A DNA stretch of 64,000 bases, taken from NCBI RefSeq assembly GCF_001463745.1, contig NZ_BBWJ01000022.1:1-64000 (forward strand), written 5' to 3'. Position 1 is the stretch's first letter. Each line of letters opens with the position of its first letter. Shown piece after piece: positions 26,011 through 36,834 of this stretch. Source of the stretch: Aureimonas sp. AU22 (GTDB taxonomy: Bacteria > Pseudomonadota > Alphaproteobacteria > Rhizobiales > Rhizobiaceae). Under the pieces are notes generated by a model. It saw nothing but the letters and a program-made list of their open reading frames with translations, was not told where the DNA came from and did not search any database. Position numbers and translations under genes: made by a program.

Positions 26011-26301
26011 CTAGAGACGGCTCTCGTCGAGTTGCGCCCTCAAGGTCATGGCGAAGGCGTTGAGCGCGGCGCGGACGTCGGCCATGTGCCGGTCGTGCCC
26101 CTCGAAATCCTCGTCCTCGGCGCCGGCCAGCGCCGCACCGAGGCCGAGCACCTCCTCCGCCGCCTCATGCGGAAAGGTGCCGCGCTGCAGGGCGCGCTCG
26201 GCATAGAGCGCGCGCAGGAGAAGATCCTGTGCCTGAAGCTGGGCCTGCAGCTTCATCACCGCGCCGGCCATCACGCGGATCGTGTCGTCGGAAGTCGCCA
26301 T
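26011..26301 (-). CDS. Small helical protein of unknown function
   Basis: 96 residues from ATG 26301 with AAGGA ahead. It is alanine- and leucine-rich and predicted helical (VMAGAVMKLQAQLQAQDLLLRALYAERALQRG, then HMADVRAALNAFAMTLRAQLDESRL), with an acidic linker AGAEDEDFEGHD. Coiled-coil dimerisation is plausible. Family not recognised. Confidence 0.55.
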   Translation of the reverse strand: MATSDDTIRVMAGAVMKLQAQLQAQDLLLRALYAERALQRGTFPHEAAEEVLGLGAALAGAEDEDFEGHDRHMADVRAALNAFAMTLRAQLDESRL

Positions 26302-26374
26302 GGATCGGGTCCTTGCAGGTCGCGCCGGACTGCGCCGGCCTGGGGCCCATCCATAACGGCCGCTCCGCGGACGG

Positions 26375-26416
26375 CAAGGGGCGGCGGGCGCCATCTCCAG
26401 CGCCCGCCGCCCCTTG
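26375..26416 (-). terminator. Strong stem-loop downstream of the catalase gene
   Basis: Perfect inverted repeat of 16 bases (26375-26390 with 26401-26416; arms CAAGGGGCGGCGGGCG and its complement) around a 10-base loop. It lies about 140 bases beyond the catalase stop on the minus strand and ahead of the 96-residue gene. No uridine run is adjacent. It would serve as a transcript end or RNA-stabilising structure. Confidence 0.6.
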
Positions 26417-26495
26417 GTTCTCGCCTGGAGCCCATCCCGTGAACTTCGGTTCACCGGATGAACTCCAGCGCCTTGGTTCGCCGCATTGTCCGCGG

Positions 26496-26518
26496 GCGAA
26501 AGCCGACCCGGCTCTCGC
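26496..26518. repeat. REP-like palindromic element, copy 1
   Basis: Arms GCGAAAGCC and GGCTCTCGC around a 5-base loop. The 23-base core matches the cores at 38014-38036 (19 of 23 bases) and 52155-52177. It lies between the catalase stop and the hairpin at 26375-26416. See findings. Confidence 0.5.
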
Positions 26519-26554
26519 TGGAAATGCCCTAGTCGGGTGGGAAAGCCCGCCCCG

Positions 26555-27436
26555 TCAGAGGTTGCGCTCGATCGCGCCCTCGACCTGGCCGAGGAGGCCC
26601 GTCGCGCCGGACTTCGAACTCTGCGCGGCCTGCGCGCCGCCGTCGGGCCGCGCCGGTGCGAGCGAGGGCTTGCCGCCCATCGGCTCCGACTTCATCGCCG
26701 AGAACTCGCCCCTCCCGTCCATCGACGGCCCGGCGCTCCAGCGACCCTCGGGGATGGTGCCGTCGACCATGTGCCCGAAATAGGCATAGGAGTATTCGCC
26801 CGCTTCCTGCGACTGCGCGAAGGAGTTCGGGATCGGCAGGTTTTCCACGGCGCCGCCCATGTCCTCGATCGCGGCCAGCCACTGCTGCTGGTGCATCGTA
26901 TCGCGGGCGATCAGGAAGCTCAGCATGTCCTTCATGCCGGGGTCGTCGGTCATGTTGAAGAGCCGCACCGCGAGCACGCGCCCCGAGCTCTCCGCCGTGA
27001 CGTTGGCGTACATGTCGGCGGCGAGGTTGCCGGACGCGTAGACGTGCGAGGCGTCGAAGGGCACGCCGTTGGCGTCCGAGGGCAGGGCGGCGAGGCCCGT
27101 CGACAGGATATGGCGCATGTCCAGGCCGTTCAGCACCGCGCCGCCCATTGCGTCGGCCGACACCTCCTCCTGGAAGGAGAGCGGCGCGCCTTCGAGATTG
27201 AGCGCCACGGCGGTCGACAGCATCTCGATATGGCCGAGCTCTTCCGTCGCGGTGTTGAGCAGCATGTCGCGGTACTTGGCGGGACCGCGCGCGCCGAAGG
27301 CCTGGAACATGTATTGCAGGGCGACGCGGATCTCGCCCTCGACGCCGCCGATCGCCTGCTGGAGCGCTCTGGCGAAATGCGGGTTGGGGCGCTCGACGCG
27401 CACGGGATACTGCAGCTTGCCGTCGGTATAGAACAT
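26555..27436 (-). CDS. Manganese (non-heme) catalase
   Basis: 293 residues, ferritin-like four-helix bundle. All five dimanganese ligands stand in the positions known for the family: E35 (GEIRVALQY), E66 and H69 (TEELGHIEM), E149 (TAESSG) and H182 (DTMHQQQW). It converts hydrogen peroxide to water and oxygen in the cytoplasm without heme. It is 40 bases downstream of a DUF892 gene on the same strand. The Gly/Ala-rich tail (about 250-293) is longer than the catalytic fold needs. Confidence 0.93.
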   Translation of the reverse strand: MFYTDGKLQYPVRVERPNPHFARALQQAIGGVEGEIRVALQYMFQAFGARGPAKYRDMLLNTATEELGHIEMLSTAVALNLEGAPLSFQEEVSADAMGGAVLNGLDMRHILSTGLAALPSDANGVPFDASHVYASGNLAADMYANVTAESSGRVLAVRLFNMTDDPGMKDMLSFLIARDTMHQQQWLAAIEDMGGAVENLPIPNSFAQSQEAGEYSYAYFGHMVDGTIPEGRWSAGPSMDGRGEFSAMKSEPMGGKPSLAPARPDGGAQAAQSSKSGATGLLGQVEGAIERNL

Positions 27437-27476
27437 GGGATGGTCGCTTCTTTTGCGGGGGGATGGCGGTGGTGGT

Positions 27477-27974
27477 TCAGGCCGCGTTGGGGCGCTCGTA
27501 GGTCAGGCTCTCGGCCACCTCGGTCAGGAGCGCGTCGGTCTTCTTCTCCTCTTCCAGCGTCTGATCGAGGAGGTCGGCCGCTTCGTCGTGGCCGAGCTTG
27601 AGGGCCCAGGACTTCAGGAGGCCGTAGCGCGCGATCTCGTAGTGTTCGATCGCCTGGGCACAACCGATCAGGACGTGATCGGCGGCATCGGTGTCGCCGA
27701 AGTCCTCGAGATCCTCTTCCATCTCGGCAGTGAGGCCCTGGATCGCCTCGCAGGTCTTGGCTCGCGGCGCCTTGCCGATGATCTCGAAGACGCGGGTGAG
27801 GCGCTCGACCTGGCCCTGGCTTTCCTCGGCATGGGTCTCGAACGCCTGGCGCAGGGCGTCGGCCTGCGCCGCCTTGGCGGATTTCTTCAGCGCGCGGACG
27901 GACGCCTTCTCGGCGAAGTAGACGTCCTTCAAGGTCTCGTAGAAGGCGTCGTTCAGGGTCTTTTCCTTGGCCAT
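27477..27974 (-). CDS. DUF892 (YciF-type) ferritin-like stress protein
   Basis: 165 residues from ATG 27974 with GAGGAT ahead. DUF892 blocks: LNDAFYETLKDVYFAEKASVRALKKSAKAA, FETHAEESQGQVERLTRVFEIIGKAPRAKTCEAIQGL, IGCAQAIEHYEIARYGLLKSWALKLGHDEAADLLDQTLEEEKKTDALLTEVA. The E/H pairs (ETHAEES, EHYE, EEEKKTD) resemble a diiron site. YciE/YciF proteins are induced by osmotic and stationary-phase stress. They are commonly next to Mn catalase, as here. Confidence 0.92.
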   Translation of the reverse strand: MAKEKTLNDAFYETLKDVYFAEKASVRALKKSAKAAQADALRQAFETHAEESQGQVERLTRVFEIIGKAPRAKTCEAIQGLTAEMEEDLEDFGDTDAADHVLIGCAQAIEHYEIARYGLLKSWALKLGHDEAADLLDQTLEEEKKTDALLTEVAESLTYERPNAA

Positions 27975-28050
27975 CGGATGATCCTCGTCTGATGGAGAGC
28001 GTTGCCTCGCCGACATCACGTCGACGGGCGGCAGGAAACGGTGAGCGCGA

Positions 28051-28545
28051 TCAGGCGATCTGGCGCTTGATGTTCTCGAGAAGGAAGAGGTGCGTCTCGA
28101 TGCCGGTGACGCCGACGAGCGAAGCGCCGCGCGCCATCGGGTCCGAACCGCTGCGCGCATAGCGGCGGTGAAGCGCGAGAAGCTCGCGGTGTCCCGCGAT
28201 CTGTCCCTCGACATACATCATGTCGAAGCGTGCACCGCGCGCGGCGTCGAGTCCGGCGACGATCGCGGCCTGGTCCGGGCGGAGCCCCGCTGCACCGGGC
28301 CGCGCGCCGAAGGCTTGCGCCACGGCGGCCTGCTCGGTGATCTCGAGCTTGGCGAACTCGCGCACGGCCGGGCTCTGCGCCATCCGGGCGGCGAGCCGGC
28401 TGGTCGCGGTGGAAAAGTCGCCGCCCATCAGGATGGGCATCTTCATCCGGTCGGAGGGTGCCCTCGCCTGGGCCAGCGCCAAGCCCGGCACGGCGCTGAA
28501 GACCGCGGCTCCAAGGAAACTACCCGCGAGCTGTCGTCTGTTCAT
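28051..28545 (-). CDS. DUF4142-type exported protein
   Basis: 164 residues with an N-terminal signal (MNRRQLAGSFLGAAVFSAVPGLALAQA). The mature part is helical, with VREFAKLEITEQAAVAQAFG and FDMMYVEGQIAGHRELLALHRRYARSG, as in DUF4142 ferritin-like periplasmic proteins. It heads the DUF4142/DUF892/catalase run (76 bases to the next gene). A GGAAC on the minus strand at 28607-28603 is followed after 16 bases by GCTT, a weak EcfG-type match. Confidence 0.75.
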   Translation of the reverse strand: MNRRQLAGSFLGAAVFSAVPGLALAQARAPSDRMKMPILMGGDFSTATSRLAARMAQSPAVREFAKLEITEQAAVAQAFGARPGAAGLRPDQAAIVAGLDAARGARFDMMYVEGQIAGHRELLALHRRYARSGSDPMARGASLVGVTGIETHLFLLENIKRQIA

Positions 28546-28727
28546 GATCGATGTCCTTTCCGATCGAGCGTCTTGGCTCAGAAAGCGGCAGGGACAACTG
28601 ATGTTCCAAAGGAAGGGCTAGAGCTTTATTGGCTGGCGTCAGGATTTTTTCGTCACGACGGGACGGATATAGTTCGCCGGGTAAACATGGCTCGCTAAGC
28701 GTCTTTGCGAGGCATGCCCAGAACGAA

Positions 28728-28754
28728 GAAAGGCCGGGCGATGCCCGGCCTTTC
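28728..28754 (-). terminator. Intrinsic-type terminator after the cold-shock gene
   Basis: Perfect 12-base stem (GAAAGGCCGGGC at 28728-28739, complement at 28743-28754) with a three-base loop. It is 64 bases beyond the cold-shock stop on the minus strand, with a T/C-rich sequence after it; on the plus strand it is followed by TTTT. It can work in both directions. Confidence 0.75.
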
Positions 28755-28817
28755 CTTTTGCGTCTTTCCGTCTTTCATGCCGATACATCCGCGGTCATGG
28801 AAGCGGAACGCTGGACC

Positions 28818-29027
28818 TCAGAGGGCCTTGATGTTCTCGGCGGCGTTCTTGCCCGAGCGACGGTCGGCGACGACCTCGAAGCTGACCTTCTGCCCTTCGG
28901 CGAGGCCGCGCATGCCCGAACGCTCCAGTGCGGAAGCGTGCACGAACACGTCGTTGCCGCCCTCGTCCGGTGCGATGAAGCCAAAACCCTTGGTGTCGTT
29001 GTAGAACTTGACGGTTCCGTTAGCCAT
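28818..29027 (-). CDS. Cold-shock domain protein (CspA family)
   Basis: 69 residues, one cold-shock OB fold. RNP1 is KGFGFIAPD and RNP2 is DVFVHAS; ending [14 protein letters not shown] is typical of alphaproteobacterial CspA. It binds single-stranded RNA/DNA and acts as RNA chaperone or antiterminator. About 280 untranslated bases precede it, which may include a long 5' leader as in other csp genes. Confidence 0.95.
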   Translation of the reverse strand: MANGTVKFYNDTKGFGFIAPDEGGNDVFVHASALERSGMRGLAEGQKVSFEVVADRRSGKNAAENIKAL

Positions 29028-29304
29028 GACGATGCCCTTTCCAGACAAAGCAAAATGCTCGATGCGCCGAATGCGCAGCGATGCAGAAATCGACAGTGCA
29101 AAAGAGGATCGTTCGGGCGACGAGGCGCCGGGAAATTGATCGACTGACAAAGTTCGATGGCTAGAGAATACGTCGTCTACCTTGCTTTGGCAACGCCTGT
29201 CCCGAATAAACATCCGACGGCGTTTTCGCCGCCGGTCGGCGAGACCCCGCTCTTGCGGAACCACGCCGCTCCAAGGCTCTTCCGCGCAAGTCCTCCGCTG
29301 AAGA

Positions 29305-30360
29305 TCATCGGGCCAAGCGCTGCGCGCGCAACGGGCGGGCCGCCACGGCCGCGGCCAGCGCGCCTTTGAGCCGGAGAGCCGGCTTTTCCACCAGGAACCA
29401 GGACGCCACCGCCAGCGCCGTCACGATCGGCAGGGCGCAGAGGGCGTTTACCAGCCCGCTCTGCCCTTTCCACCACACGAGCTGCTGAATGGGCCACGCG
29501 TAGATGTAGATGCCGTAGGAGAAGTCCCCATAGCGGTCCATGTCGAACGCGGGGACCCAATAGGCGAGGAAGAAGACGAGATAGGAGCTTCCCACGATGT
29601 AGCCGGGCCACCAGAGCCAGGTCCCGTTGGTGCCGAAGATCAGGGCGAGCGCACCGGCCGCAAGGATCGGGTTGAGAGGGATGCGGTCGCGATTGATCCA
29701 GAATGCCGCGCCGACGAGGAACGCCGCCGCGGGTCGGTCGAACCGCTCGTACGCTCCGAAGACGGGCACGCTCTCATAGGCGAACCAACCGACCGCAGCC
29801 AGGAGGAGAAGACCTGCATTGGCGCGAAGACGGCTGTCCAGCGCACCGAAGAAGCCTGCCACGGGCACCGTGACGTAGCACAGCAATTCGGCCGGGAGCG
29901 TCCAGGTCGAACCATTGGTCGCCCCCGGAAACGGGTTATCCGGAGCGTGGTTCGGGATATTGTAGTAGAGGTCCCAAATCCGTGCGTTCTCCCAGACGAA
30001 CCAGTAGACATGGGGGTTGGAATAATACTCCCGAAGCGACATCGTGTTGTCGATCGGCCCCAGGATCATCGCGACCACGATCAGGCATACGATGAAGCCG
30101 GGATACAGCCTGAGGATGCGGGCCGCGATGAAGTCGCCGATGGGCCGGTTCTGAAACGACGCCGTGATCAGGAAGCCGCTGATCGTGAAGAACCCCAGGA
30201 CGGCCGCCTCGCCGATCCACATGTTCTGCATGAGGCTGGATAGGGGATCGTAGCCGTTGCCGCTGATGGGATAGGAGTGCCCCACCAGGACGAGAAGAGC
30301 GAACGCGAGACGCATGATCGTGAAGTTGTTGCGTCTTTGTCCGTCGTAGTGGGAAAGCAT
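29305..30360 (-). CDS. Acyltransferase family 3 (OafA/NodX-type) membrane protein
   Basis: 351 residues, about 10 membrane spans. N-terminal block [26 protein letters not shown] has the conserved H that takes part in acyl transfer, then [12 protein letters not shown] and [23 protein letters not shown] with the conserved RxxR-like region. It transfers acetyl or another acyl group onto surface saccharides. ATG 30360 is preferred; GTG 30405 would add a basic stretch. There are no other glycan genes nearby, so the acceptor is unknown. Confidence 0.9.
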   Translation of the reverse strand: MLSHYDGQRRNNFTIMRLAFALLVLVGHSYPISGNGYDPLSSLMQNMWIGEAAVLGFFTISGFLITASFQNRPIGDFIAARILRLYPGFIVCLIVVAMILGPIDNTMSLREYYSNPHVYWFVWENARIWDLYYNIPNHAPDNPFPGATNGSTWTLPAELLCYVTVPVAGFFGALDSRLRANAGLLLLAAVGWFAYESVPVFGAYERFDRPAAAFLVGAAFWINRDRIPLNPILAAGALALIFGTNGTWLWWPGYIVGSSYLVFFLAYWVPAFDMDRYGDFSYGIYIYAWPIQQLVWWKGQSGLVNALCALPIVTALAVASWFLVEKPALRLKGALAAAVAARPLRAQRLAR

Positions 30361-30738
30361 GGGGGACCGGAAGGGCAACAAGACTCGGCTCCGCCTCTGA
30401 AACACGCAGCGAGCCTTTAGCCGCTATTCGCCCGACCGGCTATCGGCGATGCCCCGATCGAAGATCGAAGACGAGGATCAGGCCCACCATTGGTTGTGCG
30501 CTCGGTCCGGCGTCCCGTGGCGATGAAGGGGAAACCACGGAACCGGCTGGCGTCCGGCGCCGCCTCACCCCGCCCTCGCGGGGACGCGACGAGATCCACG
30601 GACCTTCGCAGCGGCGGAGGCATGCAGACCAGAGCCGAAAGGAGAGGCGTTGCCGCCATCTTGGAAAGGTCCAAGTACGATCCGCAGGCGGCGAACCGCT
30701 TCTCCGCAATCGATGTCGTCGCTTGATGATTTGAGAAG
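30361..30738. other. Intergenic stretch without recognisable gene
   Basis: 378 bases between the acyltransferase start and the 3' end of the tRNA-Ala gene. It should contain the acyltransferase promoter and the tRNA transcript end. No coding pattern with supporting ribosome site and no clear hairpin with U-tract was found. Confidence 0.5.
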
Positions 30739-30814
<76 letters not shown>

Positions 30815-30920
30815 ATCGCCGCCGTCAGGCGGACATTCCGTCGGGACCCTTGGGCAGGCCCCGCGACCGGTGTGGCGGCTAGGTATGCCAACGCCGCGCG
30901 GAGATCAAGCGAAAAAAGAA

Positions 30921-30949
30921 GGGGCGGGAGGATTTCCCCTCGCCGCCCC
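30921..30949 (-). terminator. Rho-independent terminator of the TIGR02300 gene
   Basis: GGGGCGG-GAGG pairs with CCTC-G-CCGCCCC with a one-base bulge, about 25 bases past the stop on the minus strand. It is followed on that strand by TTCTTTTTT (A-run 30912-30917 on plus). This is the clearest intrinsic terminator of the window, and it separates this gene from the tRNA. Confidence 0.85.
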
Positions 30950-30973
30950 CTCGTACCCGAAACCTCTGCGGGT

Positions 30974-31405
30974 TCAGGCGTCGTCCTCGTCGTCGCGGCC
31001 GCCGCCGATGATGTCCGTCATGTCGTCGTCCTCGTCCTCGTCGTCGGCAAGGAACGTGTCGTCGTCGTCGTCCGAGTCGTCGTCGTCGATGACGTCGTCG
31101 TCCTCGTTGCCGTCGACGTTCGGCAGATCGTTCGACGAGCCGCCGTCCTCGTCCTCGGCCACCTCGTTCAGCGACACCGTCTCCTCATCGGTGTCGGCGA
31201 CCTCGGTCACCTCGACCTCCTCCTGTTCCTCCTCTTCCGCCGCCTTGCGGCTCACCCGCGCGGCGGTCGCCTTGACGGTCTCGAAGAAGGACAGGGGATA
31301 GGTCTTGCCGGTGAAGGGCGAGACGATCGGATCCTTGTTGAGGTCGTAGAACTTGCGGCCCGTTTCCGGGTCGATGCGCTTGGTGCCGAGTTCGGGTTTT
31401 GCCAT
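30974..31405 (-). CDS. TIGR02300 family protein (FYDLN acid protein)
   Basis: 143 residues. The N-terminal block MAKPELGTKRIDPETGRKFYDLNKDPIVSPFTGKTYP is the hallmark of this alphaproteobacterial family, which is named for FYDLN. From about residue 57 the chain is nearly all Asp/Glu (long D runs around 104-135). The function is unknown. In the order it is typically encoded next to aroA, divergently, as here. Confidence 0.95.
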   Translation of the reverse strand: MAKPELGTKRIDPETGRKFYDLNKDPIVSPFTGKTYPLSFFETVKATAARVSRKAAEEEEQEEVEVTEVADTDEETVSLNEVAEDEDGGSSNDLPNVDGNEDDDVIDDDDSDDDDDTFLADDEDEDDDMTDIIGGGRDDEDDA

Positions 31406-31585
31406 GGGGAGGCCTCGCGGAGGGGAGGGGAGGGCCGCGGACGCGACCGTTCGAGGATCGTCGGGACAAACCGGCGCGGAGCCGATCGTTCCCGCGGAAA
31501 AATCGGTGGTCCCTTAGCGTCCCGGGCCCCGGCTTGTCAAAGCACGGCGCCGCCCGCGCGTGACGCCCCGCCCGACGCATGATAG

Positions 31586-34095
<2,510 letters not shown>

Positions 34096-34357
34096 CGCGC
34101 AACCGCCCATCGACTGGCCTTCGGGGCCGGGCGTCGGGTGGATCGCACGCGTTTCAAGATCTGAATTCACCGCCGGCCGCCGGTTCCTCGCGCCGAAACG
34201 GGTTTCCCGCCGCAAAAGGTCGGGGTCTCCCGTGCCGCCAGCCGACCCGCAACGCGCGGGGCGGCCGGGGGCGGAACCGGCCGGATGGCCCCGAAGCGAC
34301 GAACCCCCGGCGCGATGCCCCAGTCCTTGCAGAGAGGCGGGGTCCCAAGGAGAACGA

Positions 34358-36058
34358 ATGTCCAACGCAGCAGTCTCGCGCGACGATTTCGCCGCGCTTC
34401 TCGAAGCGTCCTTCCATGAGAACGATGTCGCCGAAGGCGCCGTGGTCAAGGGAACGGTCGTCGCGATCGAGAAGGACATGGCCGTCATCGACGCCGGCCT
34501 GAAGGTCGAGGGCCGCGTCGCCCTCAAGGAATTCGGCTCGAAGGGCGGCGAGTCCACCCTGAAGGTCGGCGATGTCGTCGACATCTATGTCGAGCGCATC
34601 GAGAACGCGCTCGGCGAAGCCGTCCTGTCGCGCGACAAGGCGCGCCGCGAGGAGAGCTGGGTCAAGCTCGAGGTCAAGTTCAACGCCGGCGAGAAGGTCG
34701 AAGGCCAGATCTTCAACCAGGTCAAGGGCGGCTTCACGGTCGACCTCGACGGCGCCGTGGCGTTCCTGCCGCGCTCCCAGGTCGACATCCGTCCGATCCG
34801 CGACGTCGGCCCGCTGATGAACACCCCGCAGCCGTTCCAGATCCTCAAGATGGACAAGCGCCGCGGCAACATCGTCGTGTCGCGCCGCACGGTCCTCGAA
34901 GAGAGCCGCGCCGAGCAGCGCTCGGAGATCGTGCAGAACCTCGAGGAAGGCCAGATCGTCGACGGCGTGGTCAAGAACATCACCGACTACGGTGCGTTCG
35001 TGGACCTCGGCGGCATCGACGGCCTGCTGCACGTGACCGACATGGCCTGGCGCCGCGTCAACCACCCGACCGAGATCCTCCAGATCGGCCAGTCGGTGAA
35101 GGTGCAGATCATCCGCATCAACCAGGAAACCCACCGCATCTCGCTGGGCATGAAGCAGCTCGAGGCGGATCCCTGGGAAGGCATCGGCGTCAAGTACCCG
35201 ATGGGCGTGAAGGTCTCCGGTCGCGTGACCAACATCACCGACTACGGCGCCTTCGTCGAGCTGGAGCCGGGCATCGAAGGCCTGATCCACGTCTCCGAGA
35301 TGAGCTGGACCAAGAAGAACGTCCATCCCGGCAAGATCCTCTCGACCTCCCAGGAAGTCGAAGTGGTGGTGCTCGAGGTCGATCCGGTCAAGCGCCGCAT
35401 CTCGCTCGGCCTCAAGCAGACGCTCCAGAACCCCTGGGAAGCGTTCCGCGACCAGTTCCCGGTGGGAACGATCGTCGAGGGCGAGGTCAAGAACAAGACC
35501 GAGTTCGGCCTGTTCATCGGCCTCGAGGGCGACGTCGACGGCATGGTCCACCTGTCCGACCTCGACTGGTCGCGTCCGGGCGAGCAGGTCATCGACGAGT
35601 TCAACAAGGGTGACACCGTGCGCGCCCAGGTTCTCGACGTCGACGTCGAGAAGGAGCGCATCTCGCTCGGCATCAAGCAGGTCGGCGGCGACGCCATCAC
35701 CTCGGCTCCCGAGGCGGGCGACCTGCGCCGCGGCGCGATCGTCACCTGCGAGGTCACGTCGGTGAACGAGGGCGGCATCGAGGTCCAGATCCTGGACACC
35801 GAGTTCTCGGCCTTCATCCGTCGCAACGATCTCGGCCGCGACCGCGACGACCAGCGCCCCGAGAAGTTCTCGGTCGGCCAGAAGGTCGATGCGCGCGTCA
35901 CGCAGTTCGACAAGAAGGCGCGTCGCGTCGGCGTGTCGATCAAGGCGCTGCAGATCGCCGAGGAGAAGGAAGCGGTCGCCCAGTACGGCTCGACCGACTC
36001 CGGCGCTTCGCTCGGCGACATCCTCGCCGCCGCGATGAACAAGCGCGACGCCGAGTAA
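34358..36058 (+). CDS. rpsA: 30S ribosomal protein S1
   Basis: 566 residues from ATG 34358 with AAGGAG at the proper distance. Six S1 (OB-fold) domains follow one another; repeats are seen as ITDYGAFVDLGGIDGLLHVTDMAW, ITDYGAFVELEPGIEGLIHVSEMSW, KTEFGLFIGLEGDVDGMVHLSDLDW and so on. It unwinds and delivers mRNA to the 30S subunit. The gene order aroA-cmk-rpsA is conserved across alphaproteobacteria. The 262-base leader after cmk has long-range complementarity (34180-34187 with 34273-34280), possibly used in autoregulation. Confidence 0.98.
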   Translation: MSNAAVSRDDFAALLEASFHENDVAEGAVVKGTVVAIEKDMAVIDAGLKVEGRVALKEFGSKGGESTLKVGDVVDIYVERIENALGEAVLSRDKARREESWVKLEVKFNAGEKVEGQIFNQVKGGFTVDLDGAVAFLPRSQVDIRPIRDVGPLMNTPQPFQILKMDKRRGNIVVSRRTVLEESRAEQRSEIVQNLEEGQIVDGVVKNITDYGAFVDLGGIDGLLHVTDMAWRRVNHPTEILQIGQSVKVQIIRINQETHRISLGMKQLEADPWEGIGVKYPMGVKVSGRVTNITDYGAFVELEPGIEGLIHVSEMSWTKKNVHPGKILSTSQEVEVVVLEVDPVKRRISLGLKQTLQNPWEAFRDQFPVGTIVEGEVKNKTEFGLFIGLEGDVDGMVHLSDLDWSRPGEQVIDEFNKGDTVRAQVLDVDVEKERISLGIKQVGGDAITSAPEAGDLRRGAIVTCEVTSVNEGGIEVQILDTEFSAFIRRNDLGRDRDDQRPEKFSVGQKVDARVTQFDKKARRVGVSIKALQIAEEKEAVAQYGSTDSGASLGDILAAAMNKRDAE

Positions 36059-36069
36059 GCATCGGAACC

Positions 36070-36087
36070 GGGCGGCTCCCGCCGCCC
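36070..36087 (+). terminator. First stem-loop after rpsA
   Basis: GGGCGGC (36070-36076) pairs with GCCGCCC (36081-36087) around TCCC and is directly followed by GTTTC, 12 bases beyond the rpsA stop. The short U-run is part of the parS-like palindrome that follows. Confidence 0.6.
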
Positions 36088-36102
36088 GTTTCACGTGAAA
36101 CA
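36087..36102. other. parS-like ParB binding site
   Basis: The 16-mer here contains the perfect palindrome GTTTCACGTGAAAC (36088-36101) and matches the bacterial centromere consensus TGTTTCACGTGAAACA at 15 of 16 positions (first base C instead of T). ParB-CTPase clamps load at such sites to form the segregation complex. No parAB genes are in the window, so this would be an outlying site. It is sandwiched between two stem-loops after rpsA. A chance role as part of a terminator cannot be excluded. Confidence 0.7.
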
Positions 36103-36103
36103 G

Positions 36104-36137
36104 GAAGGCCCGCGCCGAGGCATCGGCGCGGGCCTTC
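36104..36137 (+). terminator. Second, strong stem-loop after rpsA
   Basis: Perfect 15-base stem (GAAGGCCCGCGCCGA at 36104-36118, complement at 36123-36137) with loop GGCA, followed by TCGTTGTC. It is likely the main 3' end of the aroA-cmk-rpsA transcript. Confidence 0.8.
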
Positions 36138-36209
36138 TCGTTGTCGGGCCTTGCCCCGCCGTAAGCGCCGTGGCATCCGCCGGGGACCCATCGAGGCAGC
36201 AGGACCCCC

Positions 36210-36809
36210 ATGAGCGAGACTACACGCTTCACCCCGATCGGCCGCGGCAAGATCGCGGCGATCGCGACCACGCTGGAAATGCGCGCGGCTGCGCCGCCTC
36301 GCCCCGTGCCGGCAGGAATCGACGGCGAGATCGTGTCGCTTCGGGACATTTCGGCCGACGACTATCTCGATCTCTTCCGCCGCGTCGGGCAGGACTACCT
36401 CTGGCTGACGCGTCTCGTCATGAGCCGCGAGGATCTGGAGACGCTTCTCGCCAGTCCCGACGCGCAGATCTTCGGCGAGCGGGTGGACGGGCGGCTGGAG
36501 GGGCTGCTGGAACTCGACTGGTCCGCCGGGGACGGCACCTGCGAGATCAAGTATTTCGGCGTCACTCGGGGCCGGCAGGCGACGGGCGCGGCGCGCCGCC
36601 TGATGAACCATGCGATCGAGGCCGCCTTCGGTGCCGGCGCGACCCGCCTCTGGCTCCACACCAACACCATGGATCACCCGCGCGCGCTGGCCTTCTACGC
36701 GCGGTCGGGTTTCGAGCCGGTGCGCCAAGAGGTCGAGATCAACGACGACCCCCGCCTTGCCGGGCTTCTGCCCCGCGACGCGGCACCGCACGTCCCGATC
36801 TTCGAATAG
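36210..36809 (+). CDS. GNAT-family N-acetyltransferase
   Basis: 199 residues. The acetyl-CoA site region is CEIKYFGVTRGRQATGAARRLMNHAIEAAF, then the C-terminal GATRLWLHTNTMDHPRALAFYARSGFEPVRQEVEI typical of GNAT motif B. The N-terminal extension of about 45 residues precedes SLRDISADDYLDLFRRVGQDYLW. It acetylates an amine on a small molecule or protein; the target is unknown. It overlaps nothing and ends 26 bases before the stop of the convergent broken gene. Confidence 0.88.
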   Translation: MSETTRFTPIGRGKIAAIATTLEMRAAAPPRPVPAGIDGEIVSLRDISADDYLDLFRRVGQDYLWLTRLVMSREDLETLLASPDAQIFGERVDGRLEGLLELDWSAGDGTCEIKYFGVTRGRQATGAARRLMNHAIEAAFGAGATRLWLHTNTMDHPRALAFYARSGFEPVRQEVEINDDPRLAGLLPRDAAPHVPIFE

Positions 36810-36834
36810 CCGCCCTGTCCGAAGCGAGAGACCG

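Noticed and set aside
30995-31220. CGTCGTC-type tandem repeats
   Set aside because: They are Asp/Glu codons of the acidic tail of the TIGR02300 protein, not a separate repeat element.
34154-36349. Very long minus-strand frame opposite rpsA
   Set aside because: Antisense mirror of S1 repeats with no start context or domain; a typical high-GC shadow.
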